Below are positions 7,560 to 15,212 of a stretch of 64,000 nt of DNA, in pieces. A program made the position numbers and the translations under genes. This stretch comes from Flavobacterium hydrocarbonoxydans (GTDB taxonomy: Bacteria > Bacteroidota > Bacteroidia > Flavobacteriales > Flavobacteriaceae), in assembly GCF_009789235.1 (NCBI RefSeq), contig NZ_WSTB01000006.1, positions 186,001 to 250,000 of the forward strand. The letters run 5' to 3'. The first letter of the stretch is position 1. Each line of letters opens with the position of its first letter. Under the pieces are notes generated by a model. It was not told where the DNA came from, ran no database searches, and worked only from the letters and a program-made list of their open reading frames with translations.

Positions 7560-8879
7560 TTACTCTTTTACGAATATATATTGATTTCCACCCTGTTTTA
7601 AAATCATTTCCTTTTTTTCTGCATTAAATTCCAGTACAATTCCCGCAGGATCAAATTTAAAAATATTAGAAGCGGTTGGCTCTAGGGGGAAAGACGACTG
7701 CCCTGTTGCCTGTGCTACCAAGCTGGCTTCTTTTTTGGTAATCTCTATTTTTAAAGGAATTTGTGCACTTTTGTAGATGCCTAAATATTGCGATAAAGTA
7801 TTTTCTGGTATTTCAATAGTGTTGAAAGCTGGCATTTGATACGGTTTATTGAAATAAGAACTTAATGCACATAAAAGAATATTGTCATTATTATACCCCA
7901 TTACTCCGTTAGATGTAATTGCAATAGCCAATTTTTCATTAGCAAAATAATCTAAAATTGATCGGAATCCGTCAATTCCGCCAGTATGTCTGTAACTTTT
8001 TTTATCAAAGTAAGAGAATTCAAAAATACCCATCCCAAAATTATCTTTAATTGTTTTCATCCGATTTAAATTTTCTGGTGTAATAATCTTTCCGGCAAAA
8101 AGACTTTCTATAAAAATATTCAAATCAGTTGGATTGGAAACAATTGCACCGGCGCCAAGTGGTACAGACATATCTGTCTCTTTATGTTTTTCCCATTTTC
8201 CTGCGAAAGTATAAGAATAGGATTCGTTTTTTTCTAAATTGATTTTAGATCCTAAATAAGTATTTTTTAATTTTAGCGGTTGAATGATTTTCGCATTTAG
8301 TAGTTCGCCATAAGGTTTCTTATAAACCTCTTCTAATATAAAGGATAATAAAATATAATTAGAATTGCTGTACTCCCCTTTTGTATCTGGTTCAAAAGAA
8401 ATTTGTCCAGAAGCAATTCTTTCGATCAGCTTGACTTTTGATTGGAATTGAGCAGACCAGCTCAAATAATCAGAATCATTTGTAATATCGTAAATTCCGC
8501 TTCTGTGATTCAATAAATTACTGATAGTAATTTTGCTGGCGTTTTTAACTGTTGGAAAGTAAATATCAATAGTTTGGTCAAGCTTGATTTTTTTTTCTTC
8601 TAAAGCCTTAAAAACCAAAGATGCGGTAAACATTTTTGAAATTGATCCAATTCTGTATTTGCTGTTTACCGTTGACTTCTTTGAAGTCGCGATATCATCA
8701 AAACCTATTGAGTGGGTATAAATTGTTTTTCCATTTTCAGAGATAGCAATACTGCCCATAAATTTATTGTTTTTTTCCAGAATCTGAAATAAGCTGTCAA
8801 GTCTCTTTGCATTGAAATTTTGGGAGAAACCACTTGTTATGAAAAGAGCAAATAAACTTGTAATAATAATTTTTTTCAT
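7560..8879 (-). CDS. Serine hydrolase, beta-lactamase class C / PBP4* family
   Basis: A 439-residue exported protein; signal peptide about 1-19 (cleavage after FSQ). The three hallmarks of the SxxK acyl-serine family are present: S79-I-S-K82, Y170-S-N172 and H298-T-G300 (HTG in place of KTG, common in class C-like esterases and D-aminopeptidases). A C-terminal lipocalin-like extension follows (about 355-439). Members act on peptidoglycan peptides, D-amino-acid amides or esters; few are true beta-lactamases. The gene is the first of the repeat-separated minus-strand series and has its own upstream region. The specific substrate cannot be read from the sequence. Confidence 0.9.
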   Translation of the reverse strand: MKKIIITSLFALFITSGFSQNFNAKRLDSLFQILEKNNKFMGSIAISENGKTIYTHSIGFDDIATSKKSTVNSKYRIGSISKMFTASLVFKALEEKKIKLDQTIDIYFPTVKNASKITISNLLNHRSGIYDITNDSDYLSWSAQFQSKVKLIERIASGQISFEPDTKGEYSNSNYILLSFILEEVYKKPYGELLNAKIIQPLKLKNTYLGSKINLEKNESYSYTFAGKWEKHKETDMSVPLGAGAIVSNPTDLNIFIESLFAGKIITPENLNRMKTIKDNFGMGIFEFSYFDKKSYRHTGGIDGFRSILDYFANEKLAIAITSNGVMGYNNDNILLCALSSYFNKPYQMPAFNTIEIPENTLSQYLGIYKSAQIPLKIEITKKEASLVAQATGQSSFPLEPTASNIFKFDPAGIVLEFNAEKKEMILKQGGNQYIFVKE

Positions 8880-9183
8880 GAGATTGTTTTTTGATTGATT
8901 TTTTAGTTTTTAATACATTTTATGAGAAAATAAAGTATTGTGATTCAAAAGCTAATTATGATTAGGTTTTTAGGAAGACGTTTGGATTTGTTATTTGTTA
9001 CCTCAAAATTTAAAAAAATATAATTTGGAAGGAGACTGTAAAAATTCTACAATACAAAAAATGGGATTAGATAAGACTACATCTTAAATTATTTATAGGT
9101 AATTTTTTTTATATTATATGTCCTTTAATTACAAACATAAATACTATGAAATGAATACCGACCGTGACGCAATTATAACGATG

Positions 9184-9231
9184 CCCCCCCGCTCTCCGAA
9201 GTCTTCCTTTTGAAAAGCTGCGCAAATCTCC
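9184..9231 (-). repeat. Palindromic repeat, half copy in opposite orientation
   Basis: GCTCTCCGAAGTCTTCC then AAAAGCTGCGCAAAT is the reverse complement of the right arm of the repeats at 4604-7530. Only one arm is present. From 8880 to 9183 I see no gene or clear site. Confidence 0.65.
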
Positions 9232-9270
9232 CGTTGCGTACACGAAACGAGACGCACACATTAGCACTCG

Positions 9271-9503
9271 AACAAAATGTAAATAAAAATTATTTTGTTT
9301 GATTTTCTGTGACAAAAAATTTATTTAGAAATAAAATCACAATTGTTGTGACAAAATAAAATTTAAAAAAAAAATATCACGGCTTCTGTGGCAGAATTAA
9401 AAATTAAATAAAATTTGCCACACTTTCGGTAGCAGAAAAATAAATAAAAATAAAATTGCTACCGTTTTTGCAGCAAAATAAAAATTAAATAAAATTTTGC
9501 TAC
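9271..9503. repeat. Tandem hairpin array (copy A)
   Basis: Six successive AT-rich loops are each closed by a short inverted repeat: AACAAAAT/ATTTTGTT (9271-9299), TGTGA/TCACA (9308-9341), GTGA/TCAC (9348-9380), TGTGGCA/TGCCACA (9387-9422), CGGTAGCA/TGCTACCG (9427-9464) and AGCAAAAT/ATTTTGCT (9472-9501). The stem sequence changes from unit to unit while pairing is kept, and the period is about 40 bases. A related array lies at 52243-52479. Confidence 0.7.
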
Positions 9504-9557
9504 ACTCGCTCTATGAAATAAATAAGTCCTAAAAGTGATTTTAATCGAAATCTCTTT

Positions 9558-9565
9558 TACTTTTG
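9558..9565 (+). promoter_or_regulatory. Candidate -7 box of truC
   Basis: TACTTTTG fits the Bacteroidota -7 consensus TAnnTTTG. It ends 4 bases before the truC ATG (9570), so transcription would start at or next to the start codon and the mRNA would be leaderless. No clear -33 TTG is seen. Confidence 0.5.
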
Positions 9566-9569
9566 CCAA

Positions 9570-10268
9570 ATGTTGGAAATTCTTTACCAGGACGAATATA
9601 TTATTGCAATCAATAAACCTAGCGGATTGCTGGTTCACAAATCATTTTATGCGCGCGATGCAAAAGTGTATGCTATTCAGGAATTGAGAAATCAAATTGG
9701 GGGGCAACATGTTTATCCTATTCACCGCTTAGATCGAAAAACATCTGGTGTCCTGTTATTTGCATTGGATAAAGAGATTCTGAAAATTATGAATGATCGT
9801 TTTGCTACTCGCGAAGTCGAAAAAAAATATTTGGCAATTTTACGTGGCTGGTCACCTGAAGAACTCACGATTGACTATGATTTAATCAATGATGATGACA
9901 TTAAACAAAATGCAATAACCTATTTTCATCGTTTGCAAAATGCCGAAGTTGAATTAGAATTTAACAATAAACCCACATCACGATATTGTTTGGTAGAAGC
10001 AATTCCTGAAACGGGTCGTATGCATCAATTACGAAAACATTTCAAACATATTTTTCATCCCATTTTAGGAAGTCGTCCACATGGTTGTAACAAGCAAAAT
10101 AAATTATGGCTGGATAATTATGAACTGAAAGGAATGATGCTGCATGCACATCAGTTAATTTTTAATCATCCCATAAAAAATGAACAACTAATCCTGAACG
10201 CAAAGATTAATGAAGAGTTTAGCCGAGTGGGTACTATTCTTAATCTGGACTTGAGTAACTATCAATAA
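9570..10268 (+). CDS. truC: tRNA pseudouridine(65) synthase TruC
   Basis: A 232-residue RluA-family pseudouridine synthase. The N-terminus (MLEILYQDEY...NKPSGLLVH) and the active-site motif HRLDRKTSG (catalytic Asp55) match TruC of Enterobacteria closely, and the C-terminal motif GRMHQLRKHFKHIFHPILG also fits. TruC converts U65 in the T-stem/acceptor region of certain tRNAs. It lacks an S4 domain, as TruC does. The gene is monocistronic, between repeat arrays. The ATG at 9570 is only 4 bases from a TAnnTTTG box, so a leaderless message is likely. The YqcB/TruC subgroup is preferred over RluC/RluD because of the short length and missing S4 domain. Confidence 0.92.
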   Translation: MLEILYQDEYIIAINKPSGLLVHKSFYARDAKVYAIQELRNQIGGQHVYPIHRLDRKTSGVLLFALDKEILKIMNDRFATREVEKKYLAILRGWSPEELTIDYDLINDDDIKQNAITYFHRLQNAEVELEFNNKPTSRYCLVEAIPETGRMHQLRKHFKHIFHPILGSRPHGCNKQNKLWLDNYELKGMMLHAHQLIFNHPIKNEQLILNAKINEEFSRVGTILNLDLSNYQ

Positions 10269-10312
10269 ATACTAATTTGTACATTATTCTTTTATTTTGA
10301 AATAATCGTTTT

Positions 10313-10400
10313 GAACAGCGGTAAAAATGGACCGCGGATGACACGGATTGACTAAGCCAAAAAGCGGATTATAACAGATTTTTTTATTTAATTCTCTAAA
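10313..10400 (+). repeat. Dispersed intergenic repeat (CGCGGATGACA family, copy 2)
   Basis: GGACCGCGGATGACACGG followed by AAAGCGGATTATAACAG and a T-rich tail. It resembles 2037-2131 and 52008-52080. Confidence 0.6.
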
Positions 10401-10416
10401 TCACAAAGCCTTTTCT

Positions 10417-10590
10417 CTAAATTTTCCAGACTTCTTTTTCTTTCAATTTATTTAAAGAATTACTCATTTTGACACAATTATGAAACGAAATGGGACAATA
10501 ACCCGCATTCAAATTACTACTTTGGTCAAAAAAAATAATAGCATTTTTCTGATAGTAATCACAGATTTGACAAACTAATCTACAGGGCAT
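10417..10590 (-). CDS. Possible small Cys-containing protein
   Basis: An open frame of 57 residues from ATG 10590 (85 residues if begun at 10674). It holds CRLVCQIC near the N-terminus and two later cysteines (GYCPISFHNC), which could bind a metal. The longer start would leave only 10 bases to the divergent gene at 10684, so the shorter one is preferred. I do not recognise the family, and the frame may be chance. It is recorded because the cysteine spacing is unusual for a spurious ORF. Confidence 0.3.
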   Translation of the reverse strand: MPCRLVCQICDYYQKNAIIFFDQSSNLNAGYCPISFHNCVKMSNSLNKLKEKEVWKI

Positions 10591-10683
10591 TTCTTCTAAA
10601 AAAAACCAAAAAGAATTATCCCGAGAGTTTTGCAGGCAAAGATTATGTTGAGAAAAATTACTTAAAAAAATCAAATATCAATT

Positions 10684-11250
10684 ATGAAAAAAACAGTAAC
10701 AAAATTGCATTCTACCCTATTGGTCCTAGTATTTATTGTACTCTCAGTATTTGAGACAAGTGCACAGGAAACACCCAATGCCTTAATCAATAAATATGAA
10801 GCGATTAATAAACACAGTCAGATTTTTGGGTATTCATGTATCCCGTCGAGTATTGAAATGGTGCTGAAGCTGAATAAAAAAGTAGATGCTAACTTTTATA
10901 ATTACCAAAAAATATGGGAGAATAAAATGGATGGAACATTTGCAAACTTTGATGGTTTGTTATTAAACGGTATCCGTTTCCACCAAAAATTCAATCTAAA
11001 ACGTGATCCTAATTTTCCATTTGATGATTTATTTACGACAATAGATAAAGAACTTTCAGAGAGTCGGTATGTAATAGTTTCGCTACCATCGGGCTACGGA
11101 TGGCACATGTTTGTAATAACTCATAAATTACCAAACGGTGAATTTGTTGCTTACAGTAAGGATGGCGACAAAAATTTGATTGAAACAAATGTTAAACAGG
11201 TAATTAAAAGTGTAAACGGAACAGATATAATGACTTATCGTGAAGAATAA
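10684..11250 (+). CDS. Secreted C39-like cysteine peptidase-fold protein
   Basis: A 188-residue exported protein; signal peptide about 1-28 (cleavage after TSAQ). A papain-like C39 arrangement is visible: Cys52 in GYSCIPSSIEMVLKL at the start of a helix, and His141 in GYGWHMFVITHK followed by FVAYSKDG, where an Asp/Asn would complete the triad. The usual Gln before the Cys is not obvious. C39-like domains cleave double-glycine leaders or act as bacterial transglutaminase/peptidase-like proteins. Being secreted and alone, this one is more likely to be a hydrolase or a non-catalytic relative. It is monocistronic and ends in two terminators. Confidence 0.55.
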   Translation: MKKTVTKLHSTLLVLVFIVLSVFETSAQETPNALINKYEAINKHSQIFGYSCIPSSIEMVLKLNKKVDANFYNYQKIWENKMDGTFANFDGLLLNGIRFHQKFNLKRDPNFPFDDLFTTIDKELSESRYVIVSLPSGYGWHMFVITHKLPNGEFVAYSKDGDKNLIETNVKQVIKSVNGTDIMTYREE

Positions 11251-11261
11251 GGATAGAAAAG

Positions 11262-11292
11262 CTTCAGCGAAATCTGAGGCTTTTTGGTTTTG
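11262..11292 (+). terminator. Terminator after the C39-like gene
   Basis: AAAGCTTCAG pairs imperfectly with CTGAGGCTTT and a T-rich tail follows. It belongs to the same hairpin family as the terminators at 1998, 2219, 51962 and 52178 (AAAGCTtCAGA...TCTGgAGCTTT). Confidence 0.65.
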
Positions 11293-11347
11293 GATTATTT
11301 TTGAAGAAATTCTGTTTTTACGTTTGAAACATTAAAAACGTATCAAT

Positions 11348-11387
11348 AAAAAAAGATCAAACCTTTTTATCCGTTTGATCTTTTTTA
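11348..11387. terminator. Bidirectional terminator
   Basis: AAAAAGATCAAAC pairs perfectly with GTTTGATCTTTTT across a 10-base loop. It serves the minus-strand PRC-barrel gene (stop 11409) and could stop readthrough from 11250. Confidence 0.8.
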
Positions 11388-11408
11388 ATCCACTTACATT
11401 GAGCAGTA

Positions 11409-11921
11409 TTAGTGATTGTCAAATTCTCTGCGTTTGTAAAAATTATCATCATCACTCTCATAATTAGCGCTGGCATCATTTTCAGGATAGTAGGACTTCA
11501 TTACACTTCGCTCATAATTTCTGTCAAAATTAAGCTGACTGTTGTATCGGTTGGTTTTTCTAAAAGTATTGTATCCTATACTGTTAGCCATGACAATTTT
11601 TGTGTCTTTATTGATACTTACCGATCCAATAGGTATAATAATATGGCTGTCTCCGTCTTTATACACAAATTCTCTTGCATTTTCGTTTGCTAAAGCGTCG
11701 TGTATCTCATTGCGGCTGTCGTCTATCAATCCTTTATCTACATTTACATCCAGATATACAACACGCTGCATATCTTTATTAACCCATAGATTATCGATTT
11801 TGCCAATAGTACGGTTGTCAGCGTCAACAATTTTCCATCCTCTTACATCTGAATAATTTGAAGCAATTTTATAATCAGAAAGTTCGTCCAGTCTGTATAA
11901 ATTTCTGTCTTTATTTTCCAT
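11409..11921 (-). CDS. PRC-barrel domain protein
   Basis: A 170-residue protein with a PRC-barrel domain at about residues 18-105 (DVRGWKIVDADNRTIGKIDNLWV...VYLDVNVDKG). The C-terminal third is polar and disordered (SDDDNFYKRREFDNH). PRC-barrel proteins serve RNA processing (RimM), photosynthetic reaction centres and, as stand-alone forms, stress-related functions not yet defined. A 51-residue membrane protein gene lies 84 bases upstream on the same strand (12006-12161), which is a frequent partner arrangement. The two may form one transcript. The domain is clear, the role is not. Confidence 0.85.
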   Translation of the reverse strand: MENKDRNLYRLDELSDYKIASNYSDVRGWKIVDADNRTIGKIDNLWVNKDMQRVVYLDVNVDKGLIDDSRNEIHDALANENAREFVYKDGDSHIIIPIGSVSINKDTKIVMANSIGYNTFRKTNRYNSQLNFDRNYERSVMKSYYPENDASANYESDDDNFYKRREFDNH

Positions 11922-12005
11922 AAACTCTTATTTAATATTTTATATTCATTTTAGCTGAGTATAACTGTCCAAAACAATTTTATCCAGCTGTTTAGCTTTT
12001 ATTTT

Positions 12006-12161
12006 CTAACGTACACTTGTACTGTTTTCGATTTCAACGTTACTTTCGCTTTGTACTTCATTATCTCTCAAAAAGATGAAGTATAAAAGTGCTGTGATTA
12101 TTACCACTGCAACTACCCACGGCCATATCGGCTTTTTTTTCTCAATTCTAATTTCTGCCAT
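12006..12161 (-). CDS. Small single-pass membrane protein (51 aa)
   Basis: Reading from ATG 12161 to TAG 12006 gives a 51-residue protein: MAEIRIEKKKPIWPWV, a hydrophobic segment (about residues 11-31, VVAVVIITALLYFIFL) and an acidic polar tail ending NSTSVR. A basic N-terminus before the membrane segment and an acidic tail after it suggest an N-in, C-out orientation. An AAGGAAG stretch just upstream could aid initiation. It lies 84 bases before the PRC-barrel gene on the same strand. Small proteins of this shape often accompany general-stress PRC-barrel or YtxH-type proteins. Function unknown. Confidence 0.65.
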   Translation of the reverse strand: MAEIRIEKKKPIWPWVVAVVIITALLYFIFLRDNEVQSESNVEIENSTSVR

Positions 12162-12614
12162 AACTTCCTTTTTTTAAATTAAAAATAGTTTTTATATAAT
12201 TCTAAAGGTACAAAGCAGAATAGCGTAACAAGTATGTAATTTCAGCCAGAAGTTACACAATTCCCAGTAGGCTAATTGATTGATAATCCGTTGTGTGAAA
12301 TAAATAAAAATTTAATTAAACACATAGAAAACATAGATTTTATGATTTTGAAAAAAGGAAAATCAAAAAGAAACTCGTTTCTTCACACATAGCTATGTGT
12401 TTTAATGCAAGTGAAACGCTTTTTTTTGAGTTCAATAAGCTATGTATCTAGGTGTTAAAAATAATTTCACCCAACGGGTTAATTGATAATGCAATAGTAT
12501 GATATAGCGGTTCGCATTTCGGTGATCAATTCGCATTAAACCTGAAACTTTCTTAATAAAAGTTAGAAAACCCCAAAACCGCACAATAATGTGACAGTAA
12601 TGAGGCCCGCTAAA
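12162..12614. other. Intergenic region with a palindrome
   Basis: No gene is seen. The main feature is a perfect 16-base palindrome, ACACATAGCTATGTGT (12385-12400), next to AAACACATAGAAAACATAG and AGTGAAACGC phrases that look like a dispersed Flavobacterium repeat. The rest is AT-rich and plain. Confidence 0.45.
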
Positions 12615-13085
12615 CTATAGATTAGTCGATTCGAATTGTTTAAGATCTCTGGTGTTTTTTTGTACAGCCAGGGATGAAAACATTCCTAATACAAACGACA
12701 TTCCGAAGAACCCCTTTTCACTGAGTAATAAATCGGCATTCCAGAGACCAATTATTAATAATACTATTGATGCTATTGTACTAAACCAGCTGAGACTGTA
12801 ATACAAATCAGTCACAGGGATACCTTCGAGCCTGTCGCGCACACTTTTTTGCACTGATATGACAGAGAAAAGACCAAAAAGGAGAATTGTAAAATAATAT
12901 CCCTTTTCATTATAAGCCATATCCGAATTGTAAAGACCAATACAATAGGAGGTCATACCTATAAGTAACGTCATCCAGGAGGCACCGACAAAAGCAGCAC
13001 TTGGCTTTAAGGGGCTATGCCCATTATTTAATTTTGAATTTGATTCTGAATTGTTGTTTACTTCATTTGATTTTAGCGGTTCCAT
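12615..13085 (-). CDS. YiaA/YiaB-type inner membrane protein
   Basis: A 156-residue protein with a polar N-terminal 30 residues and four membrane segments arranged as two repeats. Each repeat has a glycine-rich helix pair around the YiaAB motif (SYCIGLYNSDMAYNEKGYY...SVQKSVRD and LIIGLWNADLLLSEKGFFG...AVQKNTRD). The two-fold repeat is the hallmark of the YiaAB family, whose members are small inner-membrane proteins of unknown role, stress-induced in some species. The gene stands alone and is divergent from the solenoid protein gene at 13213. Family call firm, function open. Confidence 0.9.
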   Translation of the reverse strand: MEPLKSNEVNNNSESNSKLNNGHSPLKPSAAFVGASWMTLLIGMTSYCIGLYNSDMAYNEKGYYFTILLFGLFSVISVQKSVRDRLEGIPVTDLYYSLSWFSTIASIVLLIIGLWNADLLLSEKGFFGMSFVLGMFSSLAVQKNTRDLKQFESTNL

Positions 13086-13212
13086 AATTTTTATGTTTTA
13101 TAATTATGAGACAAATTTCAGTAGGAATGAGTCCTTATAAAAATCAATTTATGCATAAAACTGACGTTATAAAAATACATTTTACTATTTTTATCGGGAG
13201 AAAATTATAGTT

Positions 13213-14739
13213 ATGAATGCACTCCAGGAAATATCGAATATGATGAATGAAGCTGATAAAAAGGCATTCATACAGTATCTTTCTAAAAAGAATAAACGTA
13301 AAGACACAGCGAATATAGCCTTATTCAATTCTTTAAAAACTGACGATATAAAACTTAAAAAAGAAATTTTAGAAGACAAAAAAAGTACCGATGCCTATCA
13401 TGCGCTTAGAAAACGACTTTATGACAACATGATTAATTTTATGGCTAACCGAAGTTTTGAAAATGATACTTCGGAAGAAAATACCATACTTCGGCTTATT
13501 GTTGTAAGTCGGTTATTTTTTGAACATCAACTTATAAAAACAGCCTTTAAATGTCTGGCAAAGGCCGAAGAGACTGCGCTAAACCTGGAGCATTTTAGTC
13601 TTCTCAATGAAATTTATCTGACTCAGATACAATTTGCCCATTTCAACCTGTCAGAACCAATCGAAAAAATAATAGGCAAATTTAAAGCCAATAAAAAACA
13701 GCTCGAACAGGAAGAACAGCTTAATTTAGCCTATGCTGTCTTGCGTCGTGAACTTGCTGCTATTTATCACGAAGGCCGAATAGTAGATTTTCAGGCATTT
13801 ATAAAAAACACTATTGAAACACATGGGATATCATTACAACAGGGATTAACTTTTAAATCTCTGTACCAAATATTATTTATTGCCAACGAATATGCTTCTA
13901 TAAACAACAATTATTCGCTTATTGAGCCTTTTGTTGTGAAAAGCTATCAGTTCATTAGCAAAAAAACCGACCTGACAGACCGACATTTATACTATCATAT
14001 CTACATCTTATATTTTATAGCCAACTTCTATTTTCGCAATGGTGAGTTTACGGAGTCTTTGCACTATCTCAATCTGATGTTTACCGAACTTCAGAAACAA
14101 TCCGGCAAATATTATCAGCGTTTTTGCCAGCGCTATTTTTTATTATTGGCCTTCAATGAAAATTATATGGGTCATCCTATAAAAGCTATAGAAATTGCTG
14201 AAAAAGCTCTTTCATCCAACAAAAAAACAGATCCTAATGACAGTAATGACATTCGGCTTATGCTTATCGTTTTTTATATCCAGCAAGATTCCGGACGTAA
14301 TGCCGTAAAAGAAATGGCTAAATTAAATCATACCGACAGTTGGTACGAAAAAAAAATGGGTATGGACTGGATAATCAAAAAATGTCTTGTCGAAATCCTT
14401 CTGCATGCACAGCAAGAAAACACAGAACTGGCTTTGTCCCGGATAAAAAGTTTTAAACGACGTTATAAAAAATATCTTTTAACGGTAAATGAAGCCCGTG
14501 TTGTGCAATATCTTTTGTTTGTAGAACAATATGTAATGAAGCCCGAAATTATACAGACACAAAAATTCAAAGCAGCAATAGAAGATTTTATAATTGCAGC
14601 GCAAAACGGTCCTAAAGATATTTTGATCATGAGTTTCTTATCCTGGCTGCTTGCAAAAGTGAGACGAAAAACGGTCTATGAAACTACTTTAAATCTCCTT
14701 GCGGCGTACTTTCCTGTAGTTAAAATCGAAAAAACTTAG
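13213..14739 (+). CDS. Large alpha-solenoid (TPR-like) protein
   Basis: A 508-residue cytosolic protein, almost entirely helical, with no signal or membrane segment. Repeating helix pairs such as LIKTAFKCLAKAEETALNLEHFSLLNEIY and FTESLHYLNLMFTELQKQS fit degenerate TPR units over about residues 95-420. The N-terminal 60 residues are basic and helical. Related proteins of about 500 residues are common and uncharacterised in Flavobacteria. It lies 470 bases before the hybrid kinase gene on the same strand, with no shared operon spacing, so a link to signalling is only possible. It is probably a scaffold or protein-binding factor. Confidence 0.7.
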   Translation: MNALQEISNMMNEADKKAFIQYLSKKNKRKDTANIALFNSLKTDDIKLKKEILEDKKSTDAYHALRKRLYDNMINFMANRSFENDTSEENTILRLIVVSRLFFEHQLIKTAFKCLAKAEETALNLEHFSLLNEIYLTQIQFAHFNLSEPIEKIIGKFKANKKQLEQEEQLNLAYAVLRRELAAIYHEGRIVDFQAFIKNTIETHGISLQQGLTFKSLYQILFIANEYASINNNYSLIEPFVVKSYQFISKKTDLTDRHLYYHIYILYFIANFYFRNGEFTESLHYLNLMFTELQKQSGKYYQRFCQRYFLLLAFNENYMGHPIKAIEIAEKALSSNKKTDPNDSNDIRLMLIVFYIQQDSGRNAVKEMAKLNHTDSWYEKKMGMDWIIKKCLVEILLHAQQENTELALSRIKSFKRRYKKYLLTVNEARVVQYLLFVEQYVMKPEIIQTQKFKAAIEDFIIAAQNGPKDILIMSFLSWLLAKVRRKTVYETTLNLLAAYFPVVKIEKT

Positions 14740-15212
14740 AATCTCTGGCTTTTTCAACGAAGAGGATGTTTCGAAAAACGGAGGAAAATGATGTTCCATT
14801 TTAACTATTCGGATAGGTGACATCTTGAAAACTTTCAAAGAACACTATTAAAAAGCAAAAGAATATTTCCTTAAAACAATTAGCTTGTAATAAATTTTTA
14901 GATCTCATCTAAAATTATCATTTTAAATAAAAAAAATCATCTTTATTGCCTTGTATGCAAAATAATCAATTATTAATCAAATAAGAAAAACAGACGTGAT
15001 AGAGCAAAACTTACAACATTAAATATCAGGCATATTTTAAGTTTTCCTGATTCCTTTTAAACTAAAACAAAAATTCAGCTTGCAAGCAATCCTATTCCAA
15101 GTGAAAGATCAAGCCTTCCTTCGTCATTTAGACTTTACAATGAGATTGTTACTATATTGTAAAGTTTTATCTTGAAATTTATTTCTATTTTTGTAGTTTA
15201 TTTTTCTACCCA
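14740..15212 (+). promoter_or_regulatory. Intergenic region with promoter of the hybrid kinase gene
   Basis: No gene is seen in 14740-15170. TATTTTTG at 15186-15193 fits the Bacteroidota -7 box. The ATG of the hybrid kinase follows at 15213, giving a leader of about 16 bases. ATTGTAAAGTTTTATCTTG upstream offers TTG triplets, but none at ideal -33 spacing. Confidence 0.4.

Noticed and set aside
7560..8879. Antibiotic-resistance beta-lactamase
   Set aside because: The SxxK/YxN/HTG pattern and the C-terminal extension fit class C-like peptidases and esterases; nothing supports beta-lactam hydrolysis.
9109..9315. Minus-strand open frame of 68 codons
   Set aside because: It lies across the half palindromic repeat and the first units of the tandem hairpin array, so it is repeat sequence rather than a gene.
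9271..9503. CRISPR array
   Set aside because: There are no identical direct repeats with unique spacers; the repeated property is pairing, with changing sequence, and no cas genes are present.
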